Positions 25,264 to 33,718 of a stretch of 64,000 nt of DNA are shown here, one piece after another. The DNA lies in assembly GCA_016703535.1 (NCBI GenBank), contig JADJBV010000001.1, positions 4,144,001 through 4,208,000 on the forward strand, given 5' to 3'. The notes beneath the pieces were generated by a model. The model did not search any database and was not told where the DNA came from. It saw only the letters and a program-made list of their open reading frames with translations. A program made the translations under genes and the position numbers. Numbering within the stretch: position 1 is the first letter of the stretch; each line of letters begins with the position of its first letter. This stretch comes from Deltaproteobacteria bacterium. GTDB lineage: Bacteria > Myxococcota > Kuafuiibacteriia > Kuafuiibacteriales > Kuafuiibacteriaceae.

Positions 25264-25611
25264 ATGGCCCGCGCCTTGATCTCCGCTGCCTTGTGTTTGT
25301 TCCTGTGGGCGCCGTCGATCGCCCAGGCCGCCAAGGTCCATGGGGCCGTGATCCTCGAAGAGGCCCGCAAGTTGCCCGACGGCCGCTACGAGAGCCAGAA
25401 GGATTGGGAGAAGACCGTCGGCTTCTTTTCGTCGGCCTACGGCAAGCAGAAGTACGTGGTCTGGCGGCGCCTGGAGACCACCCCCAAGGTCAGCGGGCAT
25501 TATATTGAAAATACCGCGCCCAACCGCACCTGGGACGGCATCCTGCTCTACCAAGCCGAGGGCAAGATCTTCATCTCGGTGCTCAAAGCCGAGCCCAAAG
25601 CCAAGGGGTAG
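25264..25611 (+). CDS. Small secreted protein of unknown function
   Basis: A 115-residue protein with a signal peptide (LISAALCLFLWAPSIAQA). The mature domain is basic (KLPDGRYESQKDWEKTVGFF, VVWRRLETTPKVSGHYIEN) and ends KAEPKAKG. I do not recognise the family. The ATG at 25264 has GAGGAAAG about 9 nt upstream, which supports this start over the longer open frame. It follows the CPBP protease gene by 34 bp and precedes the tRNA pair. Confidence 0.7.
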   Translation: MARALISAALCLFLWAPSIAQAAKVHGAVILEEARKLPDGRYESQKDWEKTVGFFSSAYGKQKYVVWRRLETTPKVSGHYIENTAPNRTWDGILLYQAEGKIFISVLKAEPKAKG

Positions 25612-25651
25612 CCCGCGTTTCCGTATCCGCCGGATGTGTCAGATTTTTCTG

Positions 25652-25680
25652 TTGGCAGGCGGGCCGAGTTCTGGAACTAT
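25652..25680 (+). promoter_or_regulatory. Putative promoter of the tRNA-Gln/tRNA-Glu pair
   Basis: TTGGCA (25652-25657) lies 17 bp upstream of AACTAT (25675-25680). The first tRNA starts 14 bp after the -10 box. The -35 matches five of six consensus bases, the -10 three of six, so the call is tentative. Confidence 0.4.
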
Positions 25681-25693
25681 CCGCCCGAATCGC

Positions 25694-25765
25694 TGGGGTA
25701 TCGTCTAATTGGCAGGACAGCGGACTCTGACTCCGCTAGTCAAGGTTCGAGTCCTTGTACCCCAA
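25694..25765 (+). tRNA. tRNA-Gln (anticodon CTG)
   Basis: A 72-nt cloverleaf. The acceptor arm TGGGGTA pairs with TACCCCA, followed by discriminator A. The anticodon stem GCGGA/TCCGC encloses a 7-nt loop with CTG at 25727-25729. The T-arm contains GGTTCGAGTCC. The CCA end is not encoded. It decodes CAG. Confidence 0.97.
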
Positions 25766-25775
25766 TGAGGTAGTC

Positions 25776-25848
25776 GGCCCCATCGTCTAGCGGTCCAGGA
25801 CGGCGGCCTCTCACGCCGCAGACCGGAGTTCGAGTCTCCGTGGGGTCA
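25776..25848 (+). tRNA. tRNA-Glu (anticodon CTC)
   Basis: A 73-nt cloverleaf, 10 bp after tRNA-Gln. The acceptor arm GGCCCCA pairs with TGGGGTC (one G-T pair), discriminator A. The anticodon stem GCGGC/GCCGC encloses a loop with CTC at 25810-25812. The T-loop contains GTTCGAGTC. The CCA end is not encoded. It decodes GAG, and is transcribed with tRNA-Gln. Confidence 0.97.
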
Positions 25849-25858
25849 GCGAAACCGA

Positions 25859-25899
25859 GCCGCATCCATCTCGCGAGAGGTGGATGCGGCTTTTCTTTT
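25859..25899 (+). terminator. Rho-independent terminator of the tRNA pair
   Basis: GCCGCATCCA (25859-25868) pairs perfectly with TGGATGCGGC (25881-25890), with a 12-nt GC-rich loop, followed by TTTTCTTTT. It begins 11 bp after tRNA-Glu. It is the clearest intrinsic terminator in the window. Confidence 0.93.
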
Positions 25900-25928
25900 G
25901 CCGGCGCATCCCCCACAAACCGTTACCG

Positions 25929-26399
25929 ATGTTACCGCGGGTCGCCCTCCTGGTCCTGCTGCTCCTCGGCACGGCCAACCACGCCCTCGCCGAAGGCCCG
26001 GGTCGAGGCCCCCTCGGGGTCGGCGTGTTGCTCGGTGAACCCACGGCGCTGACCGCCAAGTTGATGCTCAACGACTACAACGGGGTGCAGGTCCATCTCG
26101 GCTACGGCATCGGCAAGCGGGGCCGCTTCATCTTGGTCGTCGACTACCTCTTCCACATCCACAACACCTTGCCCGCCATCCCGCCCGGATTCCTCACGCC
26201 CTACGTCGGCGTCGGCGGGCGGCTCGGCGTCTGGAGAGAAAGCGACGCGGTCATCGGCGTAGTCTTTCCCTTGGGACTCTCCTTGTTCCTCAACGCCGCG
26301 CCGGTGGAGATCTTCCTCGAGATCGCGCCCGGCATCGGCCTGTTGCCTGGCACCGCGGTGTTGATCGACGGCGGCTTGGGCGGGCGCTTCTACTTCTGA
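25929..26399 (+). CDS. Small outer-membrane beta-barrel protein (paralog of the protein at 6147)
   Basis: A 156-residue exported protein with a signal peptide (VALLVLLLLGTANHALA). The mature part is beta-strand rich with alternating hydrophobic residues (VQVHLGYGIG, LTPYVGVGGRLGVW, FLNAAPVEIFLEI, VLIDGGLGGRFYF). It shares the last half of its pattern with the barrel protein encoded at 6147-6614. I chose the ATG at 25929 because the upstream part of the open frame lies within the tRNA terminator. The next gene starts in an overlap with its stop (TGATG). Confidence 0.7.
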   Translation: MLPRVALLVLLLLGTANHALAEGPGRGPLGVGVLLGEPTALTAKLMLNDYNGVQVHLGYGIGKRGRFILVVDYLFHIHNTLPAIPPGFLTPYVGVGGRLGVWRESDAVIGVVFPLGLSLFLNAAPVEIFLEIAPGIGLLPGTAVLIDGGLGGRFYF

Positions 26400-27043
26400 T
26401 GGTCCGCTTCCTCTTCATCTTGTTGGTGGTCTTGTTGATCCCGGCGGCGGGCTGGCTGCTGATGCGCCGAGTCCGACACCCCGAGGGCCCGATGACGGTG
26501 TTCGACGTGCGCCGCTTGAAGGAACGCTCCCGGCGATCGCCGCGCCTCGAAGCCGCCTTGGTGTTGCGGGTGAGCATCGCCGAGGAGGCCGAAAAAGCCG
26601 GCCTGCCCGACCCAACGCCCAGCGTGGATCCGGCGATCCGGGCCCTGGAGCGCCAAGAAGATCTGCTGGAGCACCTGGAGCGGGCCCTGGCCGAGACCTC
26701 GAGGGCCGAGCTGCAGGCCGCCCTGGACGACGCCAAGGTGGAGCGAGAGTTGGCTCAGACCACCGAGCTGGTGAAGCAGAAGCAAGAGCGGGTCGACGGC
26801 TTGGCGGCTCGCCTGACACAACTCTCTCGCCTGGAGGCCCGTCAACAAGAGCTGCGTGAGGCGGCCGACCGCCTGATCTTCGGGATCCGTGGGCTGCACC
26901 TGGCGTTGTTGGAGCGGGCCAGCGAAGCGGCCGCCGGCGCCGATCCGCTGACGGACGCCCGAGCGGCCTTGGAGCAGACGCGCCTGCACACGCCGCGGAT
27001 CGACGACGCCGAAGTCCAGACCTGGTCCCAGAAGAAGGCCTAG
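26399..27043 (+). CDS. Membrane-anchored coiled-coil protein
   Basis: A 214-residue protein with an N-terminal membrane helix (FLFILLVVLLIPAAGWLLM) followed by a basic stretch. A long Glu/Ala/Leu-rich coiled coil covers residues about 80-190 (for example RQEDLLEHLERALAETSRAE and LSRLEARQQELREAADRL). There is no recognisable catalytic motif. The ATG overlaps the TGA of the upstream barrel gene by 1 nt, so the two genes form a coupled pair. It might be an envelope scaffold or tether; function unknown. Confidence 0.75.
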   Translation: MVRFLFILLVVLLIPAAGWLLMRRVRHPEGPMTVFDVRRLKERSRRSPRLEAALVLRVSIAEEAEKAGLPDPTPSVDPAIRALERQEDLLEHLERALAETSRAELQAALDDAKVERELAQTTELVKQKQERVDGLAARLTQLSRLEARQQELREAADRLIFGIRGLHLALLERASEAAAGADPLTDARAALEQTRLHTPRIDDAEVQTWSQKKA

Positions 27044-27179
27044 GCCTCAACGCGACCGGAGGGCATTCGTATCTGTCCAATCGCGGCCCAGCCGAGACCT
27101 CTGGGTCTCGATCGAGGCCAAAGCGTCAAGCGCCTTGGCCGATGGGCGGAGAAGGCGCGCGGCCCTAACTTCAGGGGGC

Positions 27180-28256
27180 GTGCGTTGGTGGTTGGGGCTC
27201 CTGTTGTTCGGTTGTGGTGCAGAGATCCTGCCCCCCGACGCTCCGGGGCGCGACGTCGAACCCGGCGACTCTGAACTTCATCCCTTGGACGCGGGCCACC
27301 CCCCGGGCGACGCCGGAACTGAGCCCGACGACGACGCCGCGGGCCTGGAGGTGGGTACCGCCGATCTTGGGTTCGACCTCGACGCGGGCGTGCGCGAAGA
27401 TGACGCGGGCCCGTCGGACCTGGGCATCGCTTGCAGTGTTCGCGGGGTGCCGGGCGAGTGCCTCAACACCGACGAGTGCACTTCACCGCGATCCTCGACG
27501 CCCGGATTTTGTCCCGGTCCGGTGGACTTCCAGTGCTGCACCCTCCCCGCCCCCGACGCCGGCACCTGCGATGAAGCTCAGCGCCCCGACCCGAACCAAG
27601 GGCTGAGCGAAGCCACCTACGACGACTGCCCCCCGGGGATGGTCGGCATCGAGACCTTTTGCATCGATCGCTACGAGGCCGCCTTGGTGGAGCTCACCGC
27701 CGGTGGTGGGGTGCCATGGTCGCCGTTCTTCAACCCCGGCAATCGAACGGTCCAAGCGGTGTCGTGGGCCAACGCGGTCCCTCAAGGTTACATCAACGGC
27801 GTGCAAGCCGCCGACGCCTGCCAGCGGGCGGGCAAGAGGCTCTGCACCAGCACCGAGTGGCTCCGGGCCTGCCAGGGGCCCAGCGGCGACACCTACCCCT
27901 ACGGGGCGTCGCGACAACCGGGGCTCTGCAACGACGCCCGGGGCCAACACCCGGCGGTCGAATATTTCGGCACGTCGGCCAGCTGGATCTGGTCCGAGTT
28001 GGATCACCCGTGCATCAACCAACTGCCGAGCGGACTGGCTCGCACCGGCACCTACGTGGGCTGCGTCAGCGCCGAAGGGGTCTACGATCTGATGGGCAAC
28101 CTGCACGAGTGGATCGACGACGCGGCCGGGACCTTCCGGGGCGGCTACTACGTGGACACGGTCCAAAATGGGAACGGCTGCCTCTATCGAACCACGGCCC
28201 ACGGCACGAGCCACTTCGACTACTCGACGGGCTTTCGGTGTTGCGCCGATCGTTGA
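27180..28256 (+). CDS. Lipoprotein with FGE-sulfatase (SUMF1) domain and Cys-rich module
   Basis: A 358-residue predicted lipoprotein (signal WWLGLLLFGC). A long Asp/Gly/Ala/Pro linker leads to a small Cys-rich module (CSVRGVPGECLNTDEC, then GFCPGPVDFQCC) resembling one found in secreted fungal and bacterial proteins. The C-terminal 200 residues are an FGE-sulfatase-type domain: GMVGIETFCIDRYEA, VSWANAV, CQRAGKRLCTSTEWLRAC, GVYDLMGNLHEWIDD, GFRCCAD. In many bacteria this fold has no formylglycine activity and serves as a surface binding domain. The GTG at 27180 gives a minimal signal; a TTG at 27135 would add 15 Arg-rich residues. TAACTT lies 8 nt upstream of the GTG. Confidence 0.8.
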   Translation: MRWWLGLLLFGCGAEILPPDAPGRDVEPGDSELHPLDAGHPPGDAGTEPDDDAAGLEVGTADLGFDLDAGVREDDAGPSDLGIACSVRGVPGECLNTDECTSPRSSTPGFCPGPVDFQCCTLPAPDAGTCDEAQRPDPNQGLSEATYDDCPPGMVGIETFCIDRYEAALVELTAGGGVPWSPFFNPGNRTVQAVSWANAVPQGYINGVQAADACQRAGKRLCTSTEWLRACQGPSGDTYPYGASRQPGLCNDARGQHPAVEYFGTSASWIWSELDHPCINQLPSGLARTGTYVGCVSAEGVYDLMGNLHEWIDDAAGTFRGGYYVDTVQNGNGCLYRTTAHGTSHFDYSTGFRCCADR

Positions 28257-28273
28257 GGGTGGCCGCTTCGGAG

Positions 28274-28279
28274 TAGACT
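28274..28279 (+). promoter_or_regulatory. -10 box of a candidate leaderless promoter (lipoprotein at 28286)
   Basis: TAGACT ends exactly 6 nt before the GTG start, the geometry expected when transcription begins at the start codon. A possible -35, TTGAGG, lies at 28253-28258 (15-bp spacer). There is no ribosome-binding sequence in front of the gene. Confidence 0.45.
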
Positions 28280-28285
28280 CGGTGC

Positions 28286-29596
28286 GTGCGGTGGCCGTGG
28301 TTGGGGTTGATCGGGGCCCTGGGGGCCTGTGGGGGCGAACCGGTCCGCTTCTTGGGGACCGCCAACCCGACGGCCATCGTCATCGCCGCAGGGCCCATTG
28401 AACGGCGCACCACGGTCATCGATCGCCGCTATTCTCCAGTGGGAGAGCTGGTGGTGGAAGGCGAGGTCCACCCGCAGGTCTGGGTGTTGGAGTACGAACA
28501 AACGGTGACCGAGTTGGAGCTGCCGGCCCGGGCCTTGGTCGAAGATCCCAAGGGCCTGCCGCTGCCCTCCCCGGCCTTCGCGCATGGCCTCCGCTACGAG
28601 GACGGCGGCTGGTCCGCGGAGTGGACCAAAGCGGTGGGCCTGCCGGACGCGCTCGCTGAGATCCGCTACCGAGAGACCTCCCCGTGCCCGGCGGTCTCCT
28701 TTCAGCAACGCCACTTCGGCGGCGAAAAGGCCCAACCGGCCTTCGCCGTTCCGCTGTCCCAGGACCGAGTCCTGCTGGGGACCGTCGGTGGCGAGTTCTT
28801 CGAGATCGGCGAGGACTACGACCGACGCTTGACCGAACTCTCCACCTCCACGCCCCACCAGGCCAGCTTCGCCAGCGCCGACGGGGAGGTGTGGTTGCTC
28901 GGCGCGGACGGCCAAGTGATCCACGGGCGCCCCGGAACCGCCTTCTCCCCGGCCCCCACCTTGCCGCCGGTCGGCGGCGGTTGGCTGGAGCTGACCGGCT
29001 CGAACGACGGCGGACCTCTTGAGCTCTACGCCCTCGGCGGTGGCCTCGAGGTGGCCCGCTACTTCGAGGGTCAGTGGACCATGTTGGAGACACCAGGGAT
29101 CGCGGACAGCGCCCGGGCCGGGAAAGACATCGCGTGGATCGAACCCGGCCTGGTCGTCACCAGTGGACGTTCCTCGAGCGAGCTGGTGGAACACCGAGTC
29201 AGCGGCGGGTACCGCACGATCACGCTCCAGCTCCCGATCCAGTTCAACCAAGACGCCCCCTGGAAGTTGTTGAACGTTCGAGGGGTCGGGGTGTTCTTGG
29301 GCACCCGCTACAACATCCTCTTCGAGCGTCGGGAGGGCCGGTGGATCGACCTGCCCCAGTTGAACATCAGCCCCAAGGCCGACGTGATGGCCGACCTGGG
29401 GCGAGGTCACCTGGTCTCCGGCGGGAACGGGACCTTGGCCTATTGGGTGGACGGCTTTGGATATTGTGATCCCTTGGCGTTCCCCACCGGCGGTGAGCTG
29501 CGCGACGCGGTGGCCGTGCCCGGACACCTCTTCATCTTCACCTTGGATCGCAACGAGGGCGCGTTGCTCAACCACTTCACCCTGGCTCGCCCCTGA
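28286..29596 (+). CDS. Lipoprotein of unknown function, probably beta-propeller-like
   Basis: A 436-residue protein with a lipoprotein signal (WPWLGLIGALGAC). The mature part is beta-rich with repeated short strands of similar spacing (VLLGTVGGEFFEIGEDYDRR, VWLLGADGQVIHG, LYALGGGLEVARYFEGQWTM, LVSGGNGTLAYWVDG), which suggests a propeller. No catalytic motif was seen. The GTG start has no ribosome site but a TAGACT box 6 nt upstream. It lies between two other large lipoprotein genes on the same strand with gaps of 29 and 26 bp. Confidence 0.75.
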   Translation: MRWPWLGLIGALGACGGEPVRFLGTANPTAIVIAAGPIERRTTVIDRRYSPVGELVVEGEVHPQVWVLEYEQTVTELELPARALVEDPKGLPLPSPAFAHGLRYEDGGWSAEWTKAVGLPDALAEIRYRETSPCPAVSFQQRHFGGEKAQPAFAVPLSQDRVLLGTVGGEFFEIGEDYDRRLTELSTSTPHQASFASADGEVWLLGADGQVIHGRPGTAFSPAPTLPPVGGGWLELTGSNDGGPLELYALGGGLEVARYFEGQWTMLETPGIADSARAGKDIAWIEPGLVVTSGRSSSELVEHRVSGGYRTITLQLPIQFNQDAPWKLLNVRGVGVFLGTRYNILFERREGRWIDLPQLNISPKADVMADLGRGHLVSGGNGTLAYWVDGFGYCDPLAFPTGGELRDAVAVPGHLFIFTLDRNEGALLNHFTLARP

Positions 29597-29610
29597 GCGG
29601 TGATCCTTGT

Positions 29611-29616
29611 TAGGCT
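29611..29616 (+). promoter_or_regulatory. -10 box of a candidate leaderless promoter (beta-helix lipoprotein at 29623)
   Basis: TAGGCT ends exactly 6 nt before the ATG. The hexamer and spacing are identical to those in front of clpX on the other strand. No clear -35 was found. Confidence 0.45.
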
Positions 29617-29622
29617 GCGTGG

Positions 29623-32040
29623 ATGCGGGCCTGGCCTTGGTTGATCTTGGTCTCCTGCACGTTGGGCTGCGAAGAAGAGTGCCAAGACTGCACGCCGCCC
29701 CCGCCCCCGCCGCCGCCACCACCCGCCAAAAGTTGTCGTCCGCGCTCGGCGCCGACCGGCGATGGTTGTGCGCCGGTGGGGGACCCGAGCTGCACCGATC
29801 CCGAGGGATGCCGAGGGCTCGCGGCGCGTGGTTGCCCGCTCGGGAGCCGGGCGCGGGTCGGCCAGGCCGAGTGTGTGCCGGCCGGGATCAACACCTGCCC
29901 CGCGGGCTTCGTCCACGAGGGCTACGGGTGCCGGGCGATCTGGGCGGAGGGCTGCGTGGGCGCGACCTACCCGCGGCTGGGAGAGGTGGAGTGCCGACCG
30001 GTGGGGGACTGCGGCGCGCCCTTCCCGCCGGCGGACGCGACTCACTTCGTGGATCCCGCGGGGCCCGTTGATTCTACTCACTATACGACAATCAGTGGAG
30101 CGTTAGCCGCGGCGCCGGCCGGGTCGGTGGTGGCCGTCGCGGCTGGCACCTACGCCGAAGATCTCTTGATCCGTCGCACCGTTCGGGTGGTCGGGCGTTG
30201 TGCGGACCAGGTCCGGGTGGTGGGGACCGGCCAAGCGCTCCCTGGGCTTTGGGTGCGGGTCGCCCAAGGGGTCGAGGTCCAGGGGCTGAGCCTCATCGGC
30301 CACGACGGCGGGATCGAGCTGGACGGCGGAGCCGGGCTGAGGGCCCAAGATCTGGTTCTGGAGGCCAACGCCGGGACCAGCGTCCTCTTGCTCCAGGGAT
30401 CTCGCCTCGAGCTCCAAGATAGCGTCGCCCGGGACACCCGGCCCCGAAACGGCGACGGCGGTCGGGGGGCCTCGGTCCAAGCCGGCAGCCAGTTGGTCTT
30501 GCGGGACGTGGCCTTCACCGATCACCGAGAGTTCGGGGTCTACGTCTCGGGCATCGGCTCCCAGCTGGAGAGCGACGGGCTGTTGGTCCAAGGCACGCTG
30601 AAGAACGGGCTCGAGGAAGGGGGCGATCACCTCCACCTGCGGGGGGGCGCCCGGGGTGTCCTTCGGCGCACGGCCCTGATCGAAGGCCAGACCCGGGGTT
30701 TGGTGCTGACCGGCGAGGGGAGCCGCGCCGAGCTGGAGGGCGTGGGCATCGAGTCAGTCACCTTTGGCATCGGGCTGGAGGTCGCGGATCGGGCGGTGCT
30801 CCAGGGTCGGGCCTTGGACCTGGGCTTTTCGGTCGGCGCCGGCTTGGTGGTGCGGAGCGCCAGCGTCAGCCTGAGCGAGGCCTCGATCCATGACGTGCGG
30901 ATCCCCGGGGGCGCCGAAGACGCCTTCGCGGTGGCGGTCTACCAAGGTGGGCAGCTGACGTTGCGGGAGTCGGCCCTGAGCTTCAACGAGGTCTTTGCGT
31001 TGGCGGTGGAAGATCCGGAGTCGCGGCTGCAGGTCTTCGAGACCCTGGTGCACGCGACCCGGGGTGACCTGGCGCCCGGGGTGGCGATCTTGGGCGGCGC
31101 GACCTTGGTGGCCCAGGGCCTGAGTGTCAGCGACAGCGGCGCCGCCGGGGTGTTGGTCAACAGCTCGGGCGGCCAGGTCGAGTTGACCGAGACGTTGATC
31201 GAGGACACCCGACCCCACGTGGGCCCAGTGAGCGGCGGTGGGCTGGTGGCCTCGGCCGGGACCGTCAAGCTGGAGCGCTCAACCATCCGCGGCAACCCGA
31301 GCACCGGGGTGGTGATCGGGCGTTCGGTGCCGCCGCTCAGCGAGGCCCGAGTCGAGCTGTCGAACAGCACCGTCGAGGACACGCGTCGCCGGGAAGATCT
31401 CGCCGACGTGCGGCTCGAAGGCTACGGCGTTTGGGTCTCCACGGGCTCCACCTTGAGCGCGAGCCGGAGCAACTTCCTCGACAACCAACTGGCGGGGGTC
31501 GGGGTGATGGTCGGCGCGGTGGCTGAGCTCTACGACTGCGAGATCAGGCGCACCTCGCCGAACCGCGACGGTTATTACGGCCAAGGCCTCTACACCAACG
31601 GGCGGGTCAAGGTGCGGCGTTGTTGGTTCAGCCAGAACACCACCATGGGGATCCAGGTCCACGGCCCTGACGCTTGGGCCGAGATCGAGGACTCGGTGAT
31701 CGGCGAGACCAAGGCCCAAGGGGACGGGATCTTGGGGCACGGCGTGGTCACCTCCTTCTCGGGGCAGGTGCGGATCGATCGAAGCCTCATCTTCGGGAGC
31801 GCGGGCGCCGGCCTGGGGCTGGAGAGCGGCGGGGCCTGGGTCTCGGCCTCGGAGCTGAGCGCCAACACCGTCGGGGTGCTGGCGGCCGAGGCGATCACCT
31901 TGGAGGAAGTCGCGCCGGGCCCCGGCGACCCAGCGGCGGGCCGGGCCCAGATCGCCAACGACACGATCTTCCTGGAGAACGGCAGCCGCACCAGCCTGGG
32001 CGTCATCCTGATCCCCGCGCCGTTGTCGGCTCCGGAATGA
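29623..32040 (+). CDS. Lipoprotein with right-handed parallel beta-helix
   Basis: An 805-residue surface lipoprotein (signal LILVSCTLGC). Directly after the anchor come a Cys-rich stretch and ten consecutive prolines. A Cys-containing repeat region follows with related units (GCAPVGDPSC, QAECVPAGINTCPAG, GEVECRPVGDCGAP). From about residue 165 the protein is a parallel beta-helix of the DUF1565/pectate-lyase-like style (HYTTISGALAAAPAGSVVAV, then many 20-25-residue turns with patterns such as GGGLVASAGTVKLERSTIRG and GVGVMVGAVAELYDCEI). No polysaccharide-lyase catalytic pattern was identified, so an adhesive role is as likely as an enzymatic one. The ATG has a TAGGCT box 6 nt upstream. Confidence 0.85.
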   Translation: MRAWPWLILVSCTLGCEEECQDCTPPPPPPPPPPAKSCRPRSAPTGDGCAPVGDPSCTDPEGCRGLAARGCPLGSRARVGQAECVPAGINTCPAGFVHEGYGCRAIWAEGCVGATYPRLGEVECRPVGDCGAPFPPADATHFVDPAGPVDSTHYTTISGALAAAPAGSVVAVAAGTYAEDLLIRRTVRVVGRCADQVRVVGTGQALPGLWVRVAQGVEVQGLSLIGHDGGIELDGGAGLRAQDLVLEANAGTSVLLLQGSRLELQDSVARDTRPRNGDGGRGASVQAGSQLVLRDVAFTDHREFGVYVSGIGSQLESDGLLVQGTLKNGLEEGGDHLHLRGGARGVLRRTALIEGQTRGLVLTGEGSRAELEGVGIESVTFGIGLEVADRAVLQGRALDLGFSVGAGLVVRSASVSLSEASIHDVRIPGGAEDAFAVAVYQGGQLTLRESALSFNEVFALAVEDPESRLQVFETLVHATRGDLAPGVAILGGATLVAQGLSVSDSGAAGVLVNSSGGQVELTETLIEDTRPHVGPVSGGGLVASAGTVKLERSTIRGNPSTGVVIGRSVPPLSEARVELSNSTVEDTRRREDLADVRLEGYGVWVSTGSTLSASRSNFLDNQLAGVGVMVGAVAELYDCEIRRTSPNRDGYYGQGLYTNGRVKVRRCWFSQNTTMGIQVHGPDAWAEIEDSVIGETKAQGDGILGHGVVTSFSGQVRIDRSLIFGSAGAGLGLESGGAWVSASELSANTVGVLAAEAITLEEVAPGPGDPAAGRAQIANDTIFLENGSRTSLGVILIPAPLSAPE

Positions 32041-32080
32041 GCGGGCGAAAATAACCTCGCCTGCGGGCACCAACCCAAGG

Positions 32081-32887
32081 ATGCCGCCCCTCCTCCTCCA
32101 CCTGCTCCTCGCCGGGAGCCCCGAGGCCTGCGGGTGTTGGCAGCTCCTGGGAGAACCGGAGTTGGTGCTGCGCCTGGCAGAGCAGCTCACCGGGTCGGTC
32201 GAAGGCGAAGTGGGCTGCCGGGTGGTGCGGGTGAAGGATGGCCAGGGCCAGCCCGTGATCCTGGAGTTCCAAGGCTCGCGGCGTTCGGTGAACGACGTGG
32301 CGACGGCGGCGGCGGTGCTCAAGAGCTGGAGTTGCCCGACGCCGTCGCCGACGACGGAGGTGGTGCACGAGCCGGAGTCGCGGGCGGCCAGCCGGCTGCG
32401 GCTGCGGGCGGGCGGGGCGGTCGGCGCCGACGACCTGGGCGCCACCTGGACCGGCGTGAGCCTGGGCGGCGGGGTGTCGATGGGGGCGCTGGAGTTGTCG
32501 CTGTCGGGGTTGGCGTCGTGGACCGTGATCCCCGCGAACGTGGCCTCCTTTTATCAGGTGGGCGGCCGCGACGTGCAGGGCCTGGTGGGGCTCGGGTGGC
32601 GGATCACTTTTGGGCGCTTGCTGTTGACGCCCGTGGTGTCCGCGGGCGTGGGCCAGCTCCGATCTCGGGTGACCGGACGTTGGGTCTACGAGGTCGCCAT
32701 CGAGCCGCGGCTCGGCCTGCGGCTGGAGGGCGCCCTGGATGCCCAGGTCTCCTTGGACGACTTTGGCCTTTCGGTGCGAATGGCCGTGGGTCCCTTCCCT
32801 CAGACCCTTGCCGGTGAGGACGAAGGTCCGGGTCCCGGCTCGGGTTGGCGCGGGCGCTTGGAGTTGGCGTTGGTGGTGGGGCCATGA
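32081..32887 (+). CDS. Surface barrel protein with N-terminal periplasmic-type domain, copy 1
   Basis: A 268-residue predicted exported protein and the first of four related genes. It has a short signal (PPLLLHLLLAGSPEA), then a small domain (CWQLLGEPELVLRLAEQLTG...GCRVVRV) and a Ser/Pro/Thr-rich linker. A beta-rich C-terminal part follows (LRAGGAVGADDLGATWTGVS, GLGWRITFGRLLLTPVVSAG, GWRGRLELALVVG) that resembles an outer-membrane barrel. The terminal GWRGRLxLxxAL strand is shared with copies 2 and 3. Its stop overlaps the ATG of copy 2 by 4 nt. Function unknown; the ECF sigma gene downstream suggests surface signalling or stress control. Confidence 0.7.
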   Translation: MPPLLLHLLLAGSPEACGCWQLLGEPELVLRLAEQLTGSVEGEVGCRVVRVKDGQGQPVILEFQGSRRSVNDVATAAAVLKSWSCPTPSPTTEVVHEPESRAASRLRLRAGGAVGADDLGATWTGVSLGGGVSMGALELSLSGLASWTVIPANVASFYQVGGRDVQGLVGLGWRITFGRLLLTPVVSAGVGQLRSRVTGRWVYEVAIEPRLGLRLEGALDAQVSLDDFGLSVRMAVGPFPQTLAGEDEGPGPGSGWRGRLELALVVGP

Positions 32888-33718
32888 GCGGCGTCTTCGT
32901 GATGGGCGCCCTCTGCTTCGGGGCTTTGGGTGAGGAGGCCCGGTGCCTCCGGGTCGAAGGTGACCCCGAGCTGGTCGCGGGCTTGGCCGAGACCGCGACG
33001 ACCGCGACGGACCGAGAGGCGTGCGAGCGGATCGAGATCACTCGGACCCCCGAGGGACAACTGCGGCTGACCCGGCGCGAGGAACAGAGGACGGTGGCCG
33101 ACCTCGGGACGGCCCAAGCGATCGTCGCGAGTTGGCGGCGCCACCTCCAAGGTCCGAACGCCCCAACCACGGTTCCAAAGGACTCAGCCTTGGCGCTCGA
33201 ATACGGGTTGCAGCTCGGCGCCCACGTCGGCGTCGACGACCTGGGCGACGTGTGGCACGGCCTTCAGCTCGGCGGGGACCTCTTTCTCAACGACTGGGTG
33301 GTGGGTCTGTCGGCCGCCGTCAGCCAAAGTGGTCATTGGGACGAGATCGAGAACTTGCCGTACTCACGCTGGGCGGCCCGAGACTTTCAGATGCTCCTCG
33401 GCTTCGGCCATCGGTTTCGGATCGGGCGGTGGTCCCTCACCCCTCGGATCTCCGCCGGCTGGGCCCACCAAGACCTCCGCGAGTACTGGAACATCAACAA
33501 AGAACACCAACCTCGGCTCGAGGCTGAGCTCGGCGCCGCATGGCGTTGGGGACCCCTCGCGCTCGGGCTGCGAGTGGCGGGCGGCCCCTTTCGACGGGCT
33601 GCACGGAACATCGCTCATCGACGGGCTGACCTTGCCCGCGGGTGGCGAGAGAGTCGGCGCGGGTTGGCGGGGCCGAGTGGGGCTCGGCGTGGCGCTGGTC
33701 CCAACGGGGGCACCATGA
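32884..33718 (+). pseudogene. Surface barrel protein, copy 2, frameshifted near the C-terminus
   Basis: Starting at the ATG at 32884 (ATGA overlap with copy 1), the frame encodes a signal, the N-terminal domain (CLRVEGDPELVAGLAETATT...RTVADLGTAQAIVASW) and most of the barrel to AGGPF near 33593. From there the next frame continues the family pattern (DGLHGTSLIDGL...GAGWRGRVGLGVALVPTGAP) to a TGA at 33716-33718. Copies 1 and 3 end the same way, so one extra base near 33594 appears to shift the frame. Read without the shift, the frame runs on to 33846 through sequence unlike the family. It could be a real mutation, a variable site or a sequencing error. Confidence 0.65.
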
